Numbered from the stretch's first letter, positions 44,464 to 53,573 are shown. The stretch: DNA of 64,000 nucleotides from Bacillus sp. FJAT-45350 (GCF_002335805.1 NZ_NISU01000001.1:380079-444078), one strand, 5' to 3'. Made by a program: numbers and translations. Notes: a model not told the origin generated them from the letters alone.

Positions 44464-45490
44464 TGAAAAAAAGTTTCCTCGAAAACGATGGTTTATTTTA
44501 GTAGCAGTTTTATTGTTTTTGCATTTCTATCAATTACCTTATTTTTATACAGAGCCTGGAGATTCAAGGATTTTAGCAGCCTATGTAGAAGTAGAGGATG
44601 GTTATGAGGACCAAGGTTCATTCATGTTAACGACTGTAAAGATGGGGAAAGCTAATACATTTTTCTACGTCTGGTCACAGTTTAGTGATTTTCGTTTGTT
44701 AATACCAGAAGACCATATGATAGGTCCAGATGAAACGGATGATGATTATTTTCATCGTCAAAGAATGATGATGACAAGCTCACAAGAGGCAGCGAAGATT
44801 ATAGCTTATAAAAAAGCTGGCAAAACAGTTATGTTTGATCATCGTGGCGTATTAGTTATGTCATTTATTGATGGCATGCCGGCAGCAAAGATTCTACAGC
44901 CAGAAGATAGAATTATCGCTGTTGAAGGAGTTCCAATAACGACAGTGACGGAATTAAATCAACGGGTCGGACATAAAGAAGCGGGTGAGGAAGTGATGTT
45001 AACGGTAGATCGTGACGGGGAAGAATTACAGCTTTCAGTTCCAATTGCTCAGTTCCCTGATGAACTAGGCGGAGAAGATGGTCGAGCTGGACTGGGGATT
45101 ATGTATCCTGTTGCGGATCGTGATGTTACATACGAGCCTAACGTGTCTATCGATACAGAAAAAATCGGAGGTCCTTCAGCCGGGCTTATGTTTTCCCTTG
45201 AAGTTTATAATCGTTTAGTTGAGGAGGACATTACGAAAGGCTATCAAATTGCAGGTACGGGAACAATTGATGAGGATGGTTATGTTGGTAGAATTGGTGG
45301 AGTGAAACAAAAGGTCGTAGCAGCTCATAATGCGAGTGTGGATATCTTTTTTGCTCCAAAAGAAGAGGGAAGAGAGGATTCAAACTACGTAGACGCCCTT
45401 AAAGCAGCAGAACAGATTGGAACATCAATGAAGATAGTTGGAGTTAATACATTTGATGAAGCACTTGCGTACTTGGAGAAACAACTTTAA
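44456..45490 (+). CDS. ylbL: Membrane-anchored PDZ/Lon-type protease YlbL
   Basis: 344-residue protein with one N-terminal membrane helix (about residues 11-28), a PDZ domain (about 115-200, GMPAAKILQPEDRIIAVEGVPI) and a C-terminal Lon-like Ser-Lys protease domain (KIGGPSAGLMFSLE with the serine, IGGVKQKVVAAHN with the lysine). In B. subtilis YlbL helps degrade the division inhibitor YneA after DNA damage. ATG at 44456 is set by AAGGAGAAAATTA within ylbK. Confidence 0.92.
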   Translation: MSSEKKFPRKRWFILVAVLLFLHFYQLPYFYTEPGDSRILAAYVEVEDGYEDQGSFMLTTVKMGKANTFFYVWSQFSDFRLLIPEDHMIGPDETDDDYFHRQRMMMTSSQEAAKIIAYKKAGKTVMFDHRGVLVMSFIDGMPAAKILQPEDRIIAVEGVPITTVTELNQRVGHKEAGEEVMLTVDRDGEELQLSVPIAQFPDELGGEDGRAGLGIMYPVADRDVTYEPNVSIDTEKIGGPSAGLMFSLEVYNRLVEEDITKGYQIAGTGTIDEDGYVGRIGGVKQKVVAAHNASVDIFFAPKEEGREDSNYVDALKAAEQIGTSMKIVGVNTFDEALAYLEKQL

Positions 45491-45570
45491 TTTAATGATT
45501 AATGGTTAATTGACAATGGTCAATTGGAATGGTTATTAATTATCAATTAACCATTAACAATTACCAATTA
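45491..45570. repeat. AT-rich low-complexity inverted repeat
   Basis: TTAATGGTTAATTGACAATG-type sequence followed by its complement-like CAATTAACCATTAACAATTA. The same wording (ATTAACCATTAACCATTGCC) appears at 38641-38660. Confidence 0.6.
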
Positions 45571-45617
45571 AAATAAGCGTAAAGTCTATCCCAAAAAGAC
45601 TTTACGCTTATTTTTTT
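45571..45617. terminator. Bidirectional terminator between ylbL and tmcAL
   Basis: Perfect 16-bp stem AAATAAGCGTAAAGTC/GACTTTACGCTTATTT with an 11-nt loop, T-run on the right and A-run on the left. Confidence 0.85.
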
Positions 45618-46836
45618 AGGTTCTAATTGGAGGTGTTGCATGTTCTTCGGCTAGTTTTTGTGCTTGGATTGATATTGGATAACCCATTGCATAGCAAGCT
45701 GCAGCTCTTTTGTCTAGGTCAAGCATAGGGTGTTTGTAGGATGCTAGACGACTAATGATAGGAGTATTAATATTTTTTTTTCTTTGTCGTAAATACTGCT
45801 GTCCACTCTCGTTCATTCCTAATAGGCGTATATATGGTGGTCTTTTATGATTTGATGTAAGATTGTGTATCTCGCTTTTTTTCGTATTTGTTAAAATATG
45901 TAGACAGTATCGCTGTAATCGGTTCCAAGTGTACCGCTTAGTTTTTATAGATTCCATAAATTCCTTAAAGTTATTAGCGCTAGATATAAGTTTACGAATT
46001 CGATATTCAAGCCCTTCTTCACCTTCATAGATCTCTCTTAGCTCAGTTTCTGACATTGATAAAATTCTATATTTCAGTAATGGAAAGTATTGCTCCCACG
46101 TATGAAATATACCAACTTCTTTTTTGTATTGTGTTAATACGTTATATGTCGGTTCAGGAATGACATGTTTAATTGCATCTAAGTTTCCATTTTCCTCAAC
46201 TAGGGCTTTACGTATGCTTGTGGCACTTGCAATCGATTCACTAGAAAAGGTTTCGTCATGATAATTTGCACTTTTTCTAGCAACAGTGTATGCCTTTATT
46301 GAGCTATTCAGCTTTTGAATCGATTGGACATAATGGTAACCAAGAATATTATTTGGAAGGGACAAGTCGAGCATCGATTCAGAAGGGGAGAGGGATTCAA
46401 ATGCAAGAGAACATGATTTAGGATAACTATTTCCTTCTGCTAAAAATTGTTGAATTTCATGATTGAATCGATCTTCATTTAATTGTAAAAAAGTGACTAA
46501 TTGAGTAAATGGTTCAACTGTACCTTCTTCACTTCCAAAACAGATGTAATCAACACCAATTGAATCTAACAAGGAAACAGACCCATACGCAAAAGTTTCT
46601 GCTTTTTGGGTTGAATAGGCATACGGAAGCTCAATGACAAGATCAGCTCCATTATTTAGAGCCATTTTCGTTCTTGCCCATTTTGAAACGAGAGCAGGCT
46701 CACCGCGTTGCAAAAAATAACCGCTCATTACGGCTACAACAATGTCGGCGTTCGTACTATCTTGTGCTGATTGGAGATGGAATAGATGACCGTTATGAAA
46801 TGGGTTGTACTCAACAACAACACCAACAGATTTCAT
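45616..46836 (-). CDS. tmcAL: tRNA(Met) cytidine acetate ligase TmcAL (YlbM)
   Basis: 406-residue enzyme that makes N4-acetylcytidine at the wobble position of elongator tRNA-Met from acetate and ATP. N-terminal nucleotidyltransferase domain with VVVEYNPFHNGHLFHLQ (HxGH) and MSGYFLQRGEPALVSKWAR; C-terminal YlbM-specific region. ATG at 46836 follows GGTGGTGAAG; a longer frame upstream has no ribosome binding site. Confidence 0.93.
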   Translation of the reverse strand: MKSVGVVVEYNPFHNGHLFHLQSAQDSTNADIVVAVMSGYFLQRGEPALVSKWARTKMALNNGADLVIELPYAYSTQKAETFAYGSVSLLDSIGVDYICFGSEEGTVEPFTQLVTFLQLNEDRFNHEIQQFLAEGNSYPKSCSLAFESLSPSESMLDLSLPNNILGYHYVQSIQKLNSSIKAYTVARKSANYHDETFSSESIASATSIRKALVEENGNLDAIKHVIPEPTYNVLTQYKKEVGIFHTWEQYFPLLKYRILSMSETELREIYEGEEGLEYRIRKLISSANNFKEFMESIKTKRYTWNRLQRYCLHILTNTKKSEIHNLTSNHKRPPYIRLLGMNESGQQYLRQRKKNINTPIISRLASYKHPMLDLDKRAAACYAMGYPISIQAQKLAEEHATPPIRT

Positions 46837-47058
46837 TCGAAACTTCACCACCAAGTATAAATTTTTTCTAGTTCCATTTATTACATAAAAAAAAGTAAGA
46901 AGCAATCTTTAAGATATATTCCATTGAAATCTTGTGTTTTCTAATAGAAAAATGTTAAAGTAAATACTCGAAACCACTTCTTTTATGTGTAAAGAAGAAA
47001 GGTTGACAAATAATAAAGGTGAAGATATAATTACTCTTGTTGCCTTGAGGTGATGACA

Positions 47059-47574
47059 ATGAAATGGACAATTCAACAAATTAATGCTCAAAAGCATAGG
47101 GGATTTACATTTGACGAAACATTGGATTTAAGTGAGTTAAAAGAACAAGACCCTCAAATACGTGCAGTTTCACCTGTTCGTGTAAAAGGTCAGGCTCTTT
47201 TTTCAGGAGATGTGATAACATTTCCGGTTGAAATTCAAGGAACATTAACCCTTCCTTGTTCAAGAACACTTACTGATGTGGAACTACCCTTTGATATGCA
47301 AGTAAGTGAACGTTTTGTTGTAAACAATTCTTGGATGACATCGGAAGATTCAAATGATGAAATTCATGTTGTTGAAGGAGATGTAATTGATTTACTTCCT
47401 TATATTAAGGAAAACATTCTATTACAAATTCCGCTACAAATATTCAGTGACACGGACGAAGAAAATGCTGAAGCTCCTCCGGTAGGAAACGGCTGGGAAA
47501 TTGTTACTGAGGAAGAGCAGAAGGATAAAATTGATCCGAGATTAGCAGACCTAGGAAAGTTTTTTGGAAAGTAA
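47059..47574 (+). CDS. ylbN: DUF177/YceD family protein YlbN
   Basis: 171-residue acidic protein of the YceD/DUF177 family, which accompanies rpmF in most bacteria and is linked to large ribosomal subunit (23S rRNA) accumulation. LPCSRTLTDVELPFD and EGDVIDLLPYIKENILLQIPL are family motifs. ATG at 47059 behind GAGGTGATGAC. Gene order ylbN-rpmF is conserved. Confidence 0.9.
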   Translation: MKWTIQQINAQKHRGFTFDETLDLSELKEQDPQIRAVSPVRVKGQALFSGDVITFPVEIQGTLTLPCSRTLTDVELPFDMQVSERFVVNNSWMTSEDSNDEIHVVEGDVIDLLPYIKENILLQIPLQIFSDTDEENAEAPPVGNGWEIVTEEEQKDKIDPRLADLGKFFGK

Positions 47575-47584
47575 TGGTAAAAAA

Positions 47585-47616
47585 TCGAAGTACCGGCTTA
47601 TTCCGGCCTTCATTTT
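47585..47616 (+). terminator. Hairpin between ylbN and rpmF
   Basis: GAAG-ta-CCGG / CCGG-c-CTTC hairpin followed by ATTTTTAT; may partly terminate or tune read-through into rpmF. Confidence 0.55.
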
Positions 47617-47716
47617 TATAGGTCAGATTTAAAATGACCGCCCAACTCCTTTTTGATAGGTTTACTATTTTATAAGGGGTTTGAACATATTTATATCTTG
47701 TAAGGAGGTGGGAATG

Positions 47717-47890
47717 ATGGCAGTACCTTTTAGAAAGACTTCAAAAGAAAAGAAAAGAAAACGTCGTACTCACTACAAATTGGCAGTACCTGGTATGGTA
47801 AAATGCCCTGAGTGTGGAGAATTAAAGATGTCTCACCGTGTTTGTAAAGAGTGTGGATCATACAAAGGACAAGACGTACTAAACAAATAA
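47717..47890 (+). CDS. rpmF: Ribosomal protein L32, zinc-binding form
   Basis: 57-residue large-subunit protein: [19 protein letters not shown] start and two Cys pairs, CPECG and CKECG, that bind zinc (the C+ paralogue type). AAGGAGGTGGG upstream; ATG at 47717 (a second ATG directly before it is possible). Terminator follows. Confidence 0.95.
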   Translation: MAVPFRKTSKEKKRKRRTHYKLAVPGMVKCPECGELKMSHRVCKECGSYKGQDVLNK

Positions 47891-47900
47891 TAAGTACAAT

Positions 47901-47938
47901 AAACAGAGTTACTCATGATATGGGTAACTCTGTTTTTA
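47901..47938 (+). terminator. Terminator after rpmF
   Basis: 16-bp stem AAACAGAGTTACTCAT/ATGGGTAACTCTGTTT followed by TTATTT. Confidence 0.85.
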
Positions 47939-48023
47939 TTTCATAGGTTATTCCTACTTTGATGGAAGAGGTTTTCTCTTTATTTCTGTCGAATAATTTA
48001 GACAACAGAAAAGGGGGATACAT

Positions 48024-48782
48024 ATGGGTAAAGTGGAGTTAACGAGAGAGTCAGGAATTGCATGGGTAACATTAAATCGTCCTGATAAGCGAAATGCGAT
48101 TGATTTTGAAGTGATGGAGCTATTACATCAGGTATTAACTGAGGTAGAAGAGAATGATGATGATAAAATCCTTGTTATTCGTGGAGCGGGGGATCAAGCC
48201 TTCTGTTCAGGGGGGGATTTATCAATTTTTCACAACCTACATACGAAGGAACAAGCACAGGAAATGCTATCGAAAATGGGGGAAGTGTTGTTTCGATTAT
48301 TTTTCTTTCCAAAGCCAACGGTAGCAGTTATAAATGGTTCCGCTGTCGGAGGTGGCTGTGAGATTGCCTCAGCATGTGATTTTCGAATTGCAGCACCACA
48401 TGTGAAGATAGGATTTGTTCAAGGTACACTTGGGATTACGACTGGGTGGGGTGGTGCAACGATGCTTCTTCAAAGGTTGAATCAAGTGGAAGCAATGGAA
48501 ATGCTACTAAGTTGTAAACGATATAGCGCTGATGAAGCGAGAGATATTGGATTTATTCATCGTGTAATGTATGAAGCTGATTTTTCTAAAGGATGTTGTA
48601 ATTGGCTATCATCATTTACAAAACAAAGTGGTGGTGTACTAAAGGCTTATAAACACCGTTGGTGTGACCAATTTGATAAAGAGGATATAAAAAGAAGAAT
48701 GGCTAAGGAAATTGATGAGTGTTCCACATTATGGGCTTCTGATGAACATCATGAGGCCGTACAACGATTTTTAGCTAAATAA
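48024..48782 (+). CDS. Enoyl-CoA hydratase/isomerase family protein
   Basis: 252-residue crotonase-fold protein: WVTLNRPDKRNAIDFEVM, oxyanion-hole AFCSGGDLS and NGSAVGGGCEIASACDFRIAA, then LGITTGWGGATMLLQRL. The second catalytic acid position of classical enoyl-CoA hydratase is replaced here by glycine/tryptophan-rich sequence, so the reaction may differ (isomerase, hydrolase or decarboxylase). AAGGGGG before the ATG. It stands between rpmF and gerR, a position I do not recall in B. subtilis. Confidence 0.85.
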   Translation: MGKVELTRESGIAWVTLNRPDKRNAIDFEVMELLHQVLTEVEENDDDKILVIRGAGDQAFCSGGDLSIFHNLHTKEQAQEMLSKMGEVLFRLFFFPKPTVAVINGSAVGGGCEIASACDFRIAAPHVKIGFVQGTLGITTGWGGATMLLQRLNQVEAMEMLLSCKRYSADEARDIGFIHRVMYEADFSKGCCNWLSSFTKQSGGVLKAYKHRWCDQFDKEDIKRRMAKEIDECSTLWASDEHHEAVQRFLAK

Positions 48783-48865
48783 TGTTAAGATTTTATCTTT
48801 TAAGCTAGAGGACATGTTTTACTAGATAAAAACTACTAGAGAGTCCATTCATATTTATGGTAAAA

Positions 48866-48908
48866 AGAGATTGTCTCAAGGTCATACCTTAAGACAATCT
48901 CTTTTTTT
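48866..48908 (+). terminator. Terminator after the enoyl-CoA hydratase-like gene
   Basis: GAGATTGTCTCAAGGT/ACCTTAAGACAATCTC stem (one mismatch) and T7. Confidence 0.85.
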
Positions 48909-49005
48909 AGGTTGTTTAGTTGCTGTTTTGCCTTTTGTATCAAAGGATTCTACTGTTTTTGAATAGATTCATCGGAACAAGGACATAATCCTTTACTAGA
49001 AGAAA

Positions 49006-49034
49006 GTCTATCTTATCTAGCATTTGCATATGAT
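49006..49034 (+). promoter_or_regulatory. Possible sigma-E promoter of gerR
   Basis: GTCTATCT, 13 bp, CATATGAT: similar to the sigma-E pattern (-35 ATA-centred, -10 CATACANT), 29 bp upstream of the gerR start. gerR is sigma-E controlled in B. subtilis; the match here is approximate. Confidence 0.35.
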
Positions 49035-49062
49035 AAGACTAAAGGCGAATAGGAGGGATACA

Positions 49063-49725
49063 ATGTCTGTAATAAGACAAGATGCTTGGAGTAGTGATGA
49101 AGACTTAATTTTAGCTGAAGTGGTGTTAAGACATATAAGAGAAGGTAGTACACAGTTGGCTGCTTTTGAGGAGGTTGGTGAGCGACTTTCAAGAACTTCG
49201 GCTGCTTGTGGCTTCAGATGGAACTCAGCTATTCGAAAAAAATATGATGCAGCGATAGCTTTAGCTAAAAAGCAACGAAAGAAAGGGAAATCAAATCAAC
49301 CTGAAGAACAAGAACAGGTTTATCATGTTACGGAAGTTGAGTTTGCTGAAGAGCAATATGTTCAAGGTGAGGAAAAGCTTGTAATTCCAGCTAATGAAAA
49401 GGCTGTTGCTGAATTAACAGATGAAGTTACAGAGGAAGAACAAAGCACTCTTTCAATTTCAGATGTTATTGCGTTCTTAAAGCAGCACGAATCTAGTTTG
49501 TCTAACCGCTCAAAGGTTGAAAGAGAAAATGAGAGTCTTAAAAAGGAAAATAAAGAACTGCAAAAAAGGGTAGATGTTTTAAAGAAAGATGTTGAGAAAT
49601 TAAGAAAAGATAAAGAAATCGTTAACGAAGATTATCGGGCGTTAATTGGAATAATGGAGCGTGCAAGAAAAATGTCCATTTTAGTGGATGAACCAAAAGA
49701 AAGAACGAATGCTGAGTCAAGATAA
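49063..49725 (+). CDS. gerR: RsfA-family transcription factor GerR (YlbO)
   Basis: 220-residue regulator. N-terminal Myb-like domain (residues 1-65: RQDAWSSDEDLILAEVVLRHIREG, SRTSAACGFRWNSAIRKKYD), an acidic linker and a C-terminal coiled coil (about 145-200, KVERENESLKKENKELQKRV). In B. subtilis GerR is a mother-cell factor that represses and activates sigma-E and coat genes. ATG at 49063 is fixed by AGGAGGG. Terminator follows. Confidence 0.9.
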   Translation: MSVIRQDAWSSDEDLILAEVVLRHIREGSTQLAAFEEVGERLSRTSAACGFRWNSAIRKKYDAAIALAKKQRKKGKSNQPEEQEQVYHVTEVEFAEEQYVQGEEKLVIPANEKAVAELTDEVTEEEQSTLSISDVIAFLKQHESSLSNRSKVERENESLKKENKELQKRVDVLKKDVEKLRKDKEIVNEDYRALIGIMERARKMSILVDEPKERTNAESR

Positions 49726-49751
49726 TAAAAGATGTACCATAATTACGATAA

Positions 49752-49792
49752 GAAAAAGCTGAGCTCAGTTGTGATTGGGCTCAGCTTTTTAG
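49752..49792. terminator. Terminator between gerR and ylbP
   Basis: 15-bp stem AAAAAGCTGAGCTCA/TGGGCTCAGCTTTTT with A and T runs on either side. Confidence 0.85.
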
Positions 49793-49799
49793 CTAGGTA

Positions 49800-50282
49800 T
49801 TACTCGTCATGCGTTTGTTCTTTAACTCCTTGAGGATACCAAACGAATGGATTTTCTCCTCTATCTCGTCCTTCTTCATAAGTGGCGGCTTCGAATCCCA
49901 TCTTGTTCCAGAAATCATCAGAACGTTGTCTTGCGTTTGTTTTTATTGGTAAATTAAAGCTCTTTGCGTAGTCTACTAATGCTACTCCATATCCTTTCGA
50001 ACGGTAAGGTTCTAATACCTCTAGCTTCCATAGTTCTAAATAATCCTGTGGAGGATCGAAGTATAAATCATATTTCCCCTCAATACGATATAAACTCATT
50101 CTTGCAATTAATTTGTTGCCATAATAAATACCGTAGAATGGCGATTCGCTGTCATTTTCAATTATGTTAGCTTGCAGATCCTCTTTCATCGAGAGCTCGG
50201 CAGCACCATATTCTCTGAAATTTTGAAACTCTTCTAGCGTTTTATAATTCGTTAATAAGCGCTTTACTACTGGTATATCCAT
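49800..50282 (-). CDS. ylbP: GNAT-family N-acetyltransferase YlbP
   Basis: 160-residue acetyltransferase of the GNAT fold; the acetyl-CoA loop is around VLEPYRSKGYGVALVDYAKSF (R/Q-x-x-G-x-G/A pattern) and the C-terminal NPFVWYPQG closes the fold. Substrate unknown. ATG at 50282 follows GGGAGGTCG and gives the same length as B. subtilis YlbP. Confidence 0.88.
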   Translation of the reverse strand: MDIPVVKRLLTNYKTLEEFQNFREYGAAELSMKEDLQANIIENDSESPFYGIYYGNKLIARMSLYRIEGKYDLYFDPPQDYLELWKLEVLEPYRSKGYGVALVDYAKSFNLPIKTNARQRSDDFWNKMGFEAATYEEGRDRGENPFVWYPQGVKEQTHDE

Positions 50283-50439
50283 TATTGCGACCTCCCTTAA
50301 TAAGCCTGTATTATATAAGTTAAGAGCTTTCAATTTCTATTTTACAATAAAATGAATGAAAATTCGTCTAAAAAATGAAATTTATACTACCATTTTATGC
50401 TACAATTTTCTTACTAGTAGAGTTATTAGGAGGATAAAG

Positions 50440-51348
50440 GTGAAAGTAGCAGTTATTGGTGCAGGGGCAGTAGGGATGTTGGTTGCTGCTTATTTAAAAA
50501 AAGAGGCATTGGATGTAACGATTTTAACAAGAGGTGAAAAGCTGTCGAGAGAGTTAACTGAAAAGGGAGTAACCTTAACGGTCGGTGATATCTCTTCAAC
50601 GGTAGAAATGAAGGCTGAGAAATTTGTCGCAAAGGATATTCATACATATGATCTTATTTTCTTAGCCGTTAAACAGTATCATCTTCCAGAACTTATGAGT
50701 GAATTGAACGTTCTTGAAGAAAGCAAATTACCAGCCTTTGTTTTTTTACAAAATGGAATGGGACACTTGACGTTGTTGAAGGAATTTAAAGGTTTAACTA
50801 GTTACATAGGAATTGTAGAGCATGGAGTATTAAAACGTTCTCCATATGAAGTTGTCCATACAGGTATTGGTCAAATTAAATTCGGTGTTTATAGTGGTCA
50901 AGTGGACGTACTAGAGAAGTTAACGGCCTTAATACATAATGTGAACTTCAAAATGGAAATTGCCTCTGAGTGGTTAGATATTATGACACGGAAACTCGTG
51001 GTTAATGCTTGTATTAACCCGTTAACAGCGTTATTTCGTGTTGAAAATGGCAAACTCCGTGAGAACCCTTACTTTTTAAAGTTGATGCGATATTTATTTG
51101 ACGAAGCTACAGAGACGTTAGAGTACATGGAGAAAGACTTGCTCTGGGAGGAAGTACTACGTATTTGTTTAGCTACTGGGAAGAACCGCTCGTCCATGCT
51201 ACGAGATATTGAAAGTTATAATCCAACGGAGATTGAGGCAATTTCAGGGTATGTACTAGCCAATCGGAAAATTGATTTACCTTATACTACTTTTGTCTAT
51301 GAAAGTATTAAAGGGATTGAAAGGGAAGGAGAGGGAGTATGTGAGTAG
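50440..51348 (+). CDS. panE: 2-dehydropantoate 2-reductase (YlbQ/PanE)
   Basis: 302-residue NADPH-dependent ketopantoate reductase for pantothenate synthesis. N-terminal Rossmann motif GAGAVGML at residues 7-14, and C-terminal domain with the catalytic lysine region (RKLVVNACINPLTALF) and SMLRDIESYNPTEIEAISGYV. GTG start at 50440 set by AGGAGGATAAAG. Some Bacilli carry paralogues of this family, so another short-chain ketoacid is possible. Overlaps the next gene by eight bases. Confidence 0.9.
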   Translation: MKVAVIGAGAVGMLVAAYLKKEALDVTILTRGEKLSRELTEKGVTLTVGDISSTVEMKAEKFVAKDIHTYDLIFLAVKQYHLPELMSELNVLEESKLPAFVFLQNGMGHLTLLKEFKGLTSYIGIVEHGVLKRSPYEVVHTGIGQIKFGVYSGQVDVLEKLTALIHNVNFKMEIASEWLDIMTRKLVVNACINPLTALFRVENGKLRENPYFLKLMRYLFDEATETLEYMEKDLLWEEVLRICLATGKNRSSMLRDIESYNPTEIEAISGYVLANRKIDLPYTTFVYESIKGIEREGEGVCE

Positions 51349-51727
51349 TGCCCTTGCTTGGTTTTTAGCAACTATTATTACAATCCCCTTATTAGGGTGG
51401 TATCTTGCCTACATTAGTCACGTTAAATTATTTAGAAAAAAACCTCAAGCGGTTCGTTTTGCTTCAGACTTTTCGACCATACTATTTATCATTGCTGTAT
51501 ATTTTATTATGCTTGAAATTTGGGAACGGACTTTTTTATGGTTAATACTAGTTATTATTTTTTCTGTTGCAATCATTTTTACCTTTATCCATTGGAAGCA
51601 TAAAGAAGATATTCATGTGGTTCAACTTCTCAGAGGAATATGGAGATTTAACTTTTTATTATTTATTGTTGTATATATTGTTTTATTTACATATGGAATT
51701 ATTACTCGGATTATTGCAAGTGCTTAA
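51341..51727 (+). CDS. DUF3397 membrane protein
   Basis: 128-residue membrane protein with four predicted helices, matching the DUF3397 family found between panE and bshC in Bacilli. Function unknown. GTG at 51341 follows GGAGAGGGAG inside the end of panE, so translation is coupled. Confidence 0.82.
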   Translation: MSSALAWFLATIITIPLLGWYLAYISHVKLFRKKPQAVRFASDFSTILFIIAVYFIMLEIWERTFLWLILVIIFSVAIIFTFIHWKHKEDIHVVQLLRGIWRFNFLLFIVVYIVLFTYGIITRIIASA

Positions 51728-51824
51728 TGTTTTAGTGTAATAAGCACATTCTTTGGTATCCATAAAACTTTTTGCTATAATACTACCGAAAGTTCCCCAT
51801 TCACGAATGAAAGGGCGTTACATA

Positions 51825-53444
51825 ATGAATGTGAAAGAGTATATCCTTCCCCTTACAAATGATATAGCTAAAGGCTATATTCAGTCAGATGAAAAGATTG
51901 CGTCTTTATTTGATTACTCACTAAATGACGAGATGAAGTTTCATAAGCGGAAGGAAGATTTAGAAAAAAGAAACTTTCAAAGACAAGAATTAGCAAGTGT
52001 CTTAGAGAAAGCACATAAAAATTATAAATACAACACAAAGGCATTGGAACAAATCGAACGATTAAAAGATGAAAATAGCTTATTTGTTGTGGGCGGGCAA
52101 CAGCCTGGTGTTTTAACAGGACCATTGTATACAATTTATAAAGCGATTACGGTTATTGAACTTGCAAAGGAGCAAGAAAGCGAGTTAGGTGTACCGGTTA
52201 TCCCTTTGTTCTGGATTGCAGGAGAGGATCATGATTTTGCAGAAATTCATCATATTTTTATCCAATCGAATTCAAACAACAACTGGAAAAAACACGCTAT
52301 TTCTGATCAATCCCTAAATAAAAAGATGCTCTCATATCTTGAAATAGAACAAAAAGATGTAAAGCAGTGGCTTGAAAAAGTGTTCTTTAGTTATAAAGAA
52401 ACAGCACATACGAAAGAGCTTTATAACGTGGCACTTGAATTGTTAGAGCGTTCTAACACTTTTGTGGATTTCTTTGCTGAATTGATGAGTTGGTTATTTA
52501 AAGAAGAAGGTTTGTTATTGCTTGATTCTGCTGATAAAAATGTAAGGCAGTTAGAAAAAACGTATTTTGTTAAAATGATAGAACAGAATCAACAAATACA
52601 AGAGGCTTTTATAGAAGGTGTAAGACAGATTGAATCGCTTGGCTTTACAAGTCCGATCGAGCTCGCAGTGGAGAATGGAAATTTATTTTATGTCGAAAAT
52701 GGTAAAAGACACCGAATCGATAGAGAAGGGGAACATTTCAATACAGGAAAACGAACATTATCAACTGATGAACTCCTTAAGATAGCAAAGGAATCTCCTG
52801 AGTACTTAAGTAATAACGTAGTTACTCGTCCACTAATGCAAGAGGAGCTACTTCCTGTGTTGGCATTCGTTGGTGGTCCAGGTGAAATTGCGTATTGGTC
52901 AACCCTTAAAGAAGTGTTTCATTTATTTTCATATAAAATACCACCACTTATCCCTCGTATAGCAGCTACGATAGTAGACAGGCAAACTGAGAAATGGTTA
53001 GAGGAATATCAAGTATCTGCTGAAGAGGCTCTGCAAGGAGTTTCTCAGGAGAAAAATAAATGGTATGAAAAGCAAAAAAAATGGAATGTTGAAGAGACAG
53101 CCATATTAGTTAAAGAAAAGATTTCAGCGGTGCATCGAGAATTTCAAGACCTTGCTACGGCTATTGATCCGTCTTTAGAAAAAATCGCTTTAAAAAATTA
53201 CCAAATAATAGAAGGTCAACTTACTTATTTAGAAAAAAAGCTAGAAGGACAAATTCGAAAGCAATATGAAGTTGAACTCTCCCATTTTGATCTTATTGAG
53301 ATGAGCTTTTCACCAGATGGTAAGCCTCAAGAACGATTTTTCAATATATTTTACTATTTAAATCAATATGGTAGTGATCTTGTACCTAGAATTAGTAGTC
53401 TACAACTTAAAAGGAACTATCTACATAAGGTCATCTATTTATAA
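51825..53444 (+). CDS. bshC: Bacillithiol biosynthesis cysteine-adding enzyme BshC (YllA)
   Basis: 539-residue enzyme that adds cysteine to glucosamine-malate in the last step of bacillithiol synthesis, the low-molecular-weight thiol of Firmicutes. Contains the nucleotidyltransferase-like core with VVGGQQPGVLTGPLYTIYKA and PLFWIAGEDHDFAEIHH, and a C-terminal coiled-coil region (about 380-450). ATG at 51825 gives the same length as B. subtilis BshC; the ribosome binding site (AAAGGGCG) is modest. Confidence 0.94.
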   Translation: MNVKEYILPLTNDIAKGYIQSDEKIASLFDYSLNDEMKFHKRKEDLEKRNFQRQELASVLEKAHKNYKYNTKALEQIERLKDENSLFVVGGQQPGVLTGPLYTIYKAITVIELAKEQESELGVPVIPLFWIAGEDHDFAEIHHIFIQSNSNNNWKKHAISDQSLNKKMLSYLEIEQKDVKQWLEKVFFSYKETAHTKELYNVALELLERSNTFVDFFAELMSWLFKEEGLLLLDSADKNVRQLEKTYFVKMIEQNQQIQEAFIEGVRQIESLGFTSPIELAVENGNLFYVENGKRHRIDREGEHFNTGKRTLSTDELLKIAKESPEYLSNNVVTRPLMQEELLPVLAFVGGPGEIAYWSTLKEVFHLFSYKIPPLIPRIAATIVDRQTEKWLEEYQVSAEEALQGVSQEKNKWYEKQKKWNVEETAILVKEKISAVHREFQDLATAIDPSLEKIALKNYQIIEGQLTYLEKKLEGQIRKQYEVELSHFDLIEMSFSPDGKPQERFFNIFYYLNQYGSDLVPRISSLQLKRNYLHKVIYL

Positions 53445-53480
53445 TCACTAGTTTTATAATAATTATTTTAAAAATTAAAC

Positions 53481-53514
53481 AAAAAAATCCTGCGATTTAG
53501 CAGGATTTTTTTGT
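53481..53514 (+). terminator. Terminator after bshC
   Basis: 13-bp stem AAAAAAATCCTGC/GCAGGATTTTTTT. Confidence 0.85.
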
Positions 53515-53538
53515 TTGGAATAGAATTTGAAAATTTAG

Positions 53539-53573
53539 TGGTGAAAAGTGGGGTGTTGTGGTAATTTAGAGGT
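53539..53573 (+). promoter_or_regulatory. MraZ operator boxes
   Basis: TGGTG, TGGGG and TGGTA (53539, 53549, 53559) recur at exactly 10-bp spacing, with a fourth weaker GAGGT at 53569. MraZ binds three or four TGGGN repeats separated by five bases upstream of its own gene, so this is very likely its autoregulatory site. It ends 28 bp before the mraZ start. Confidence 0.65.
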
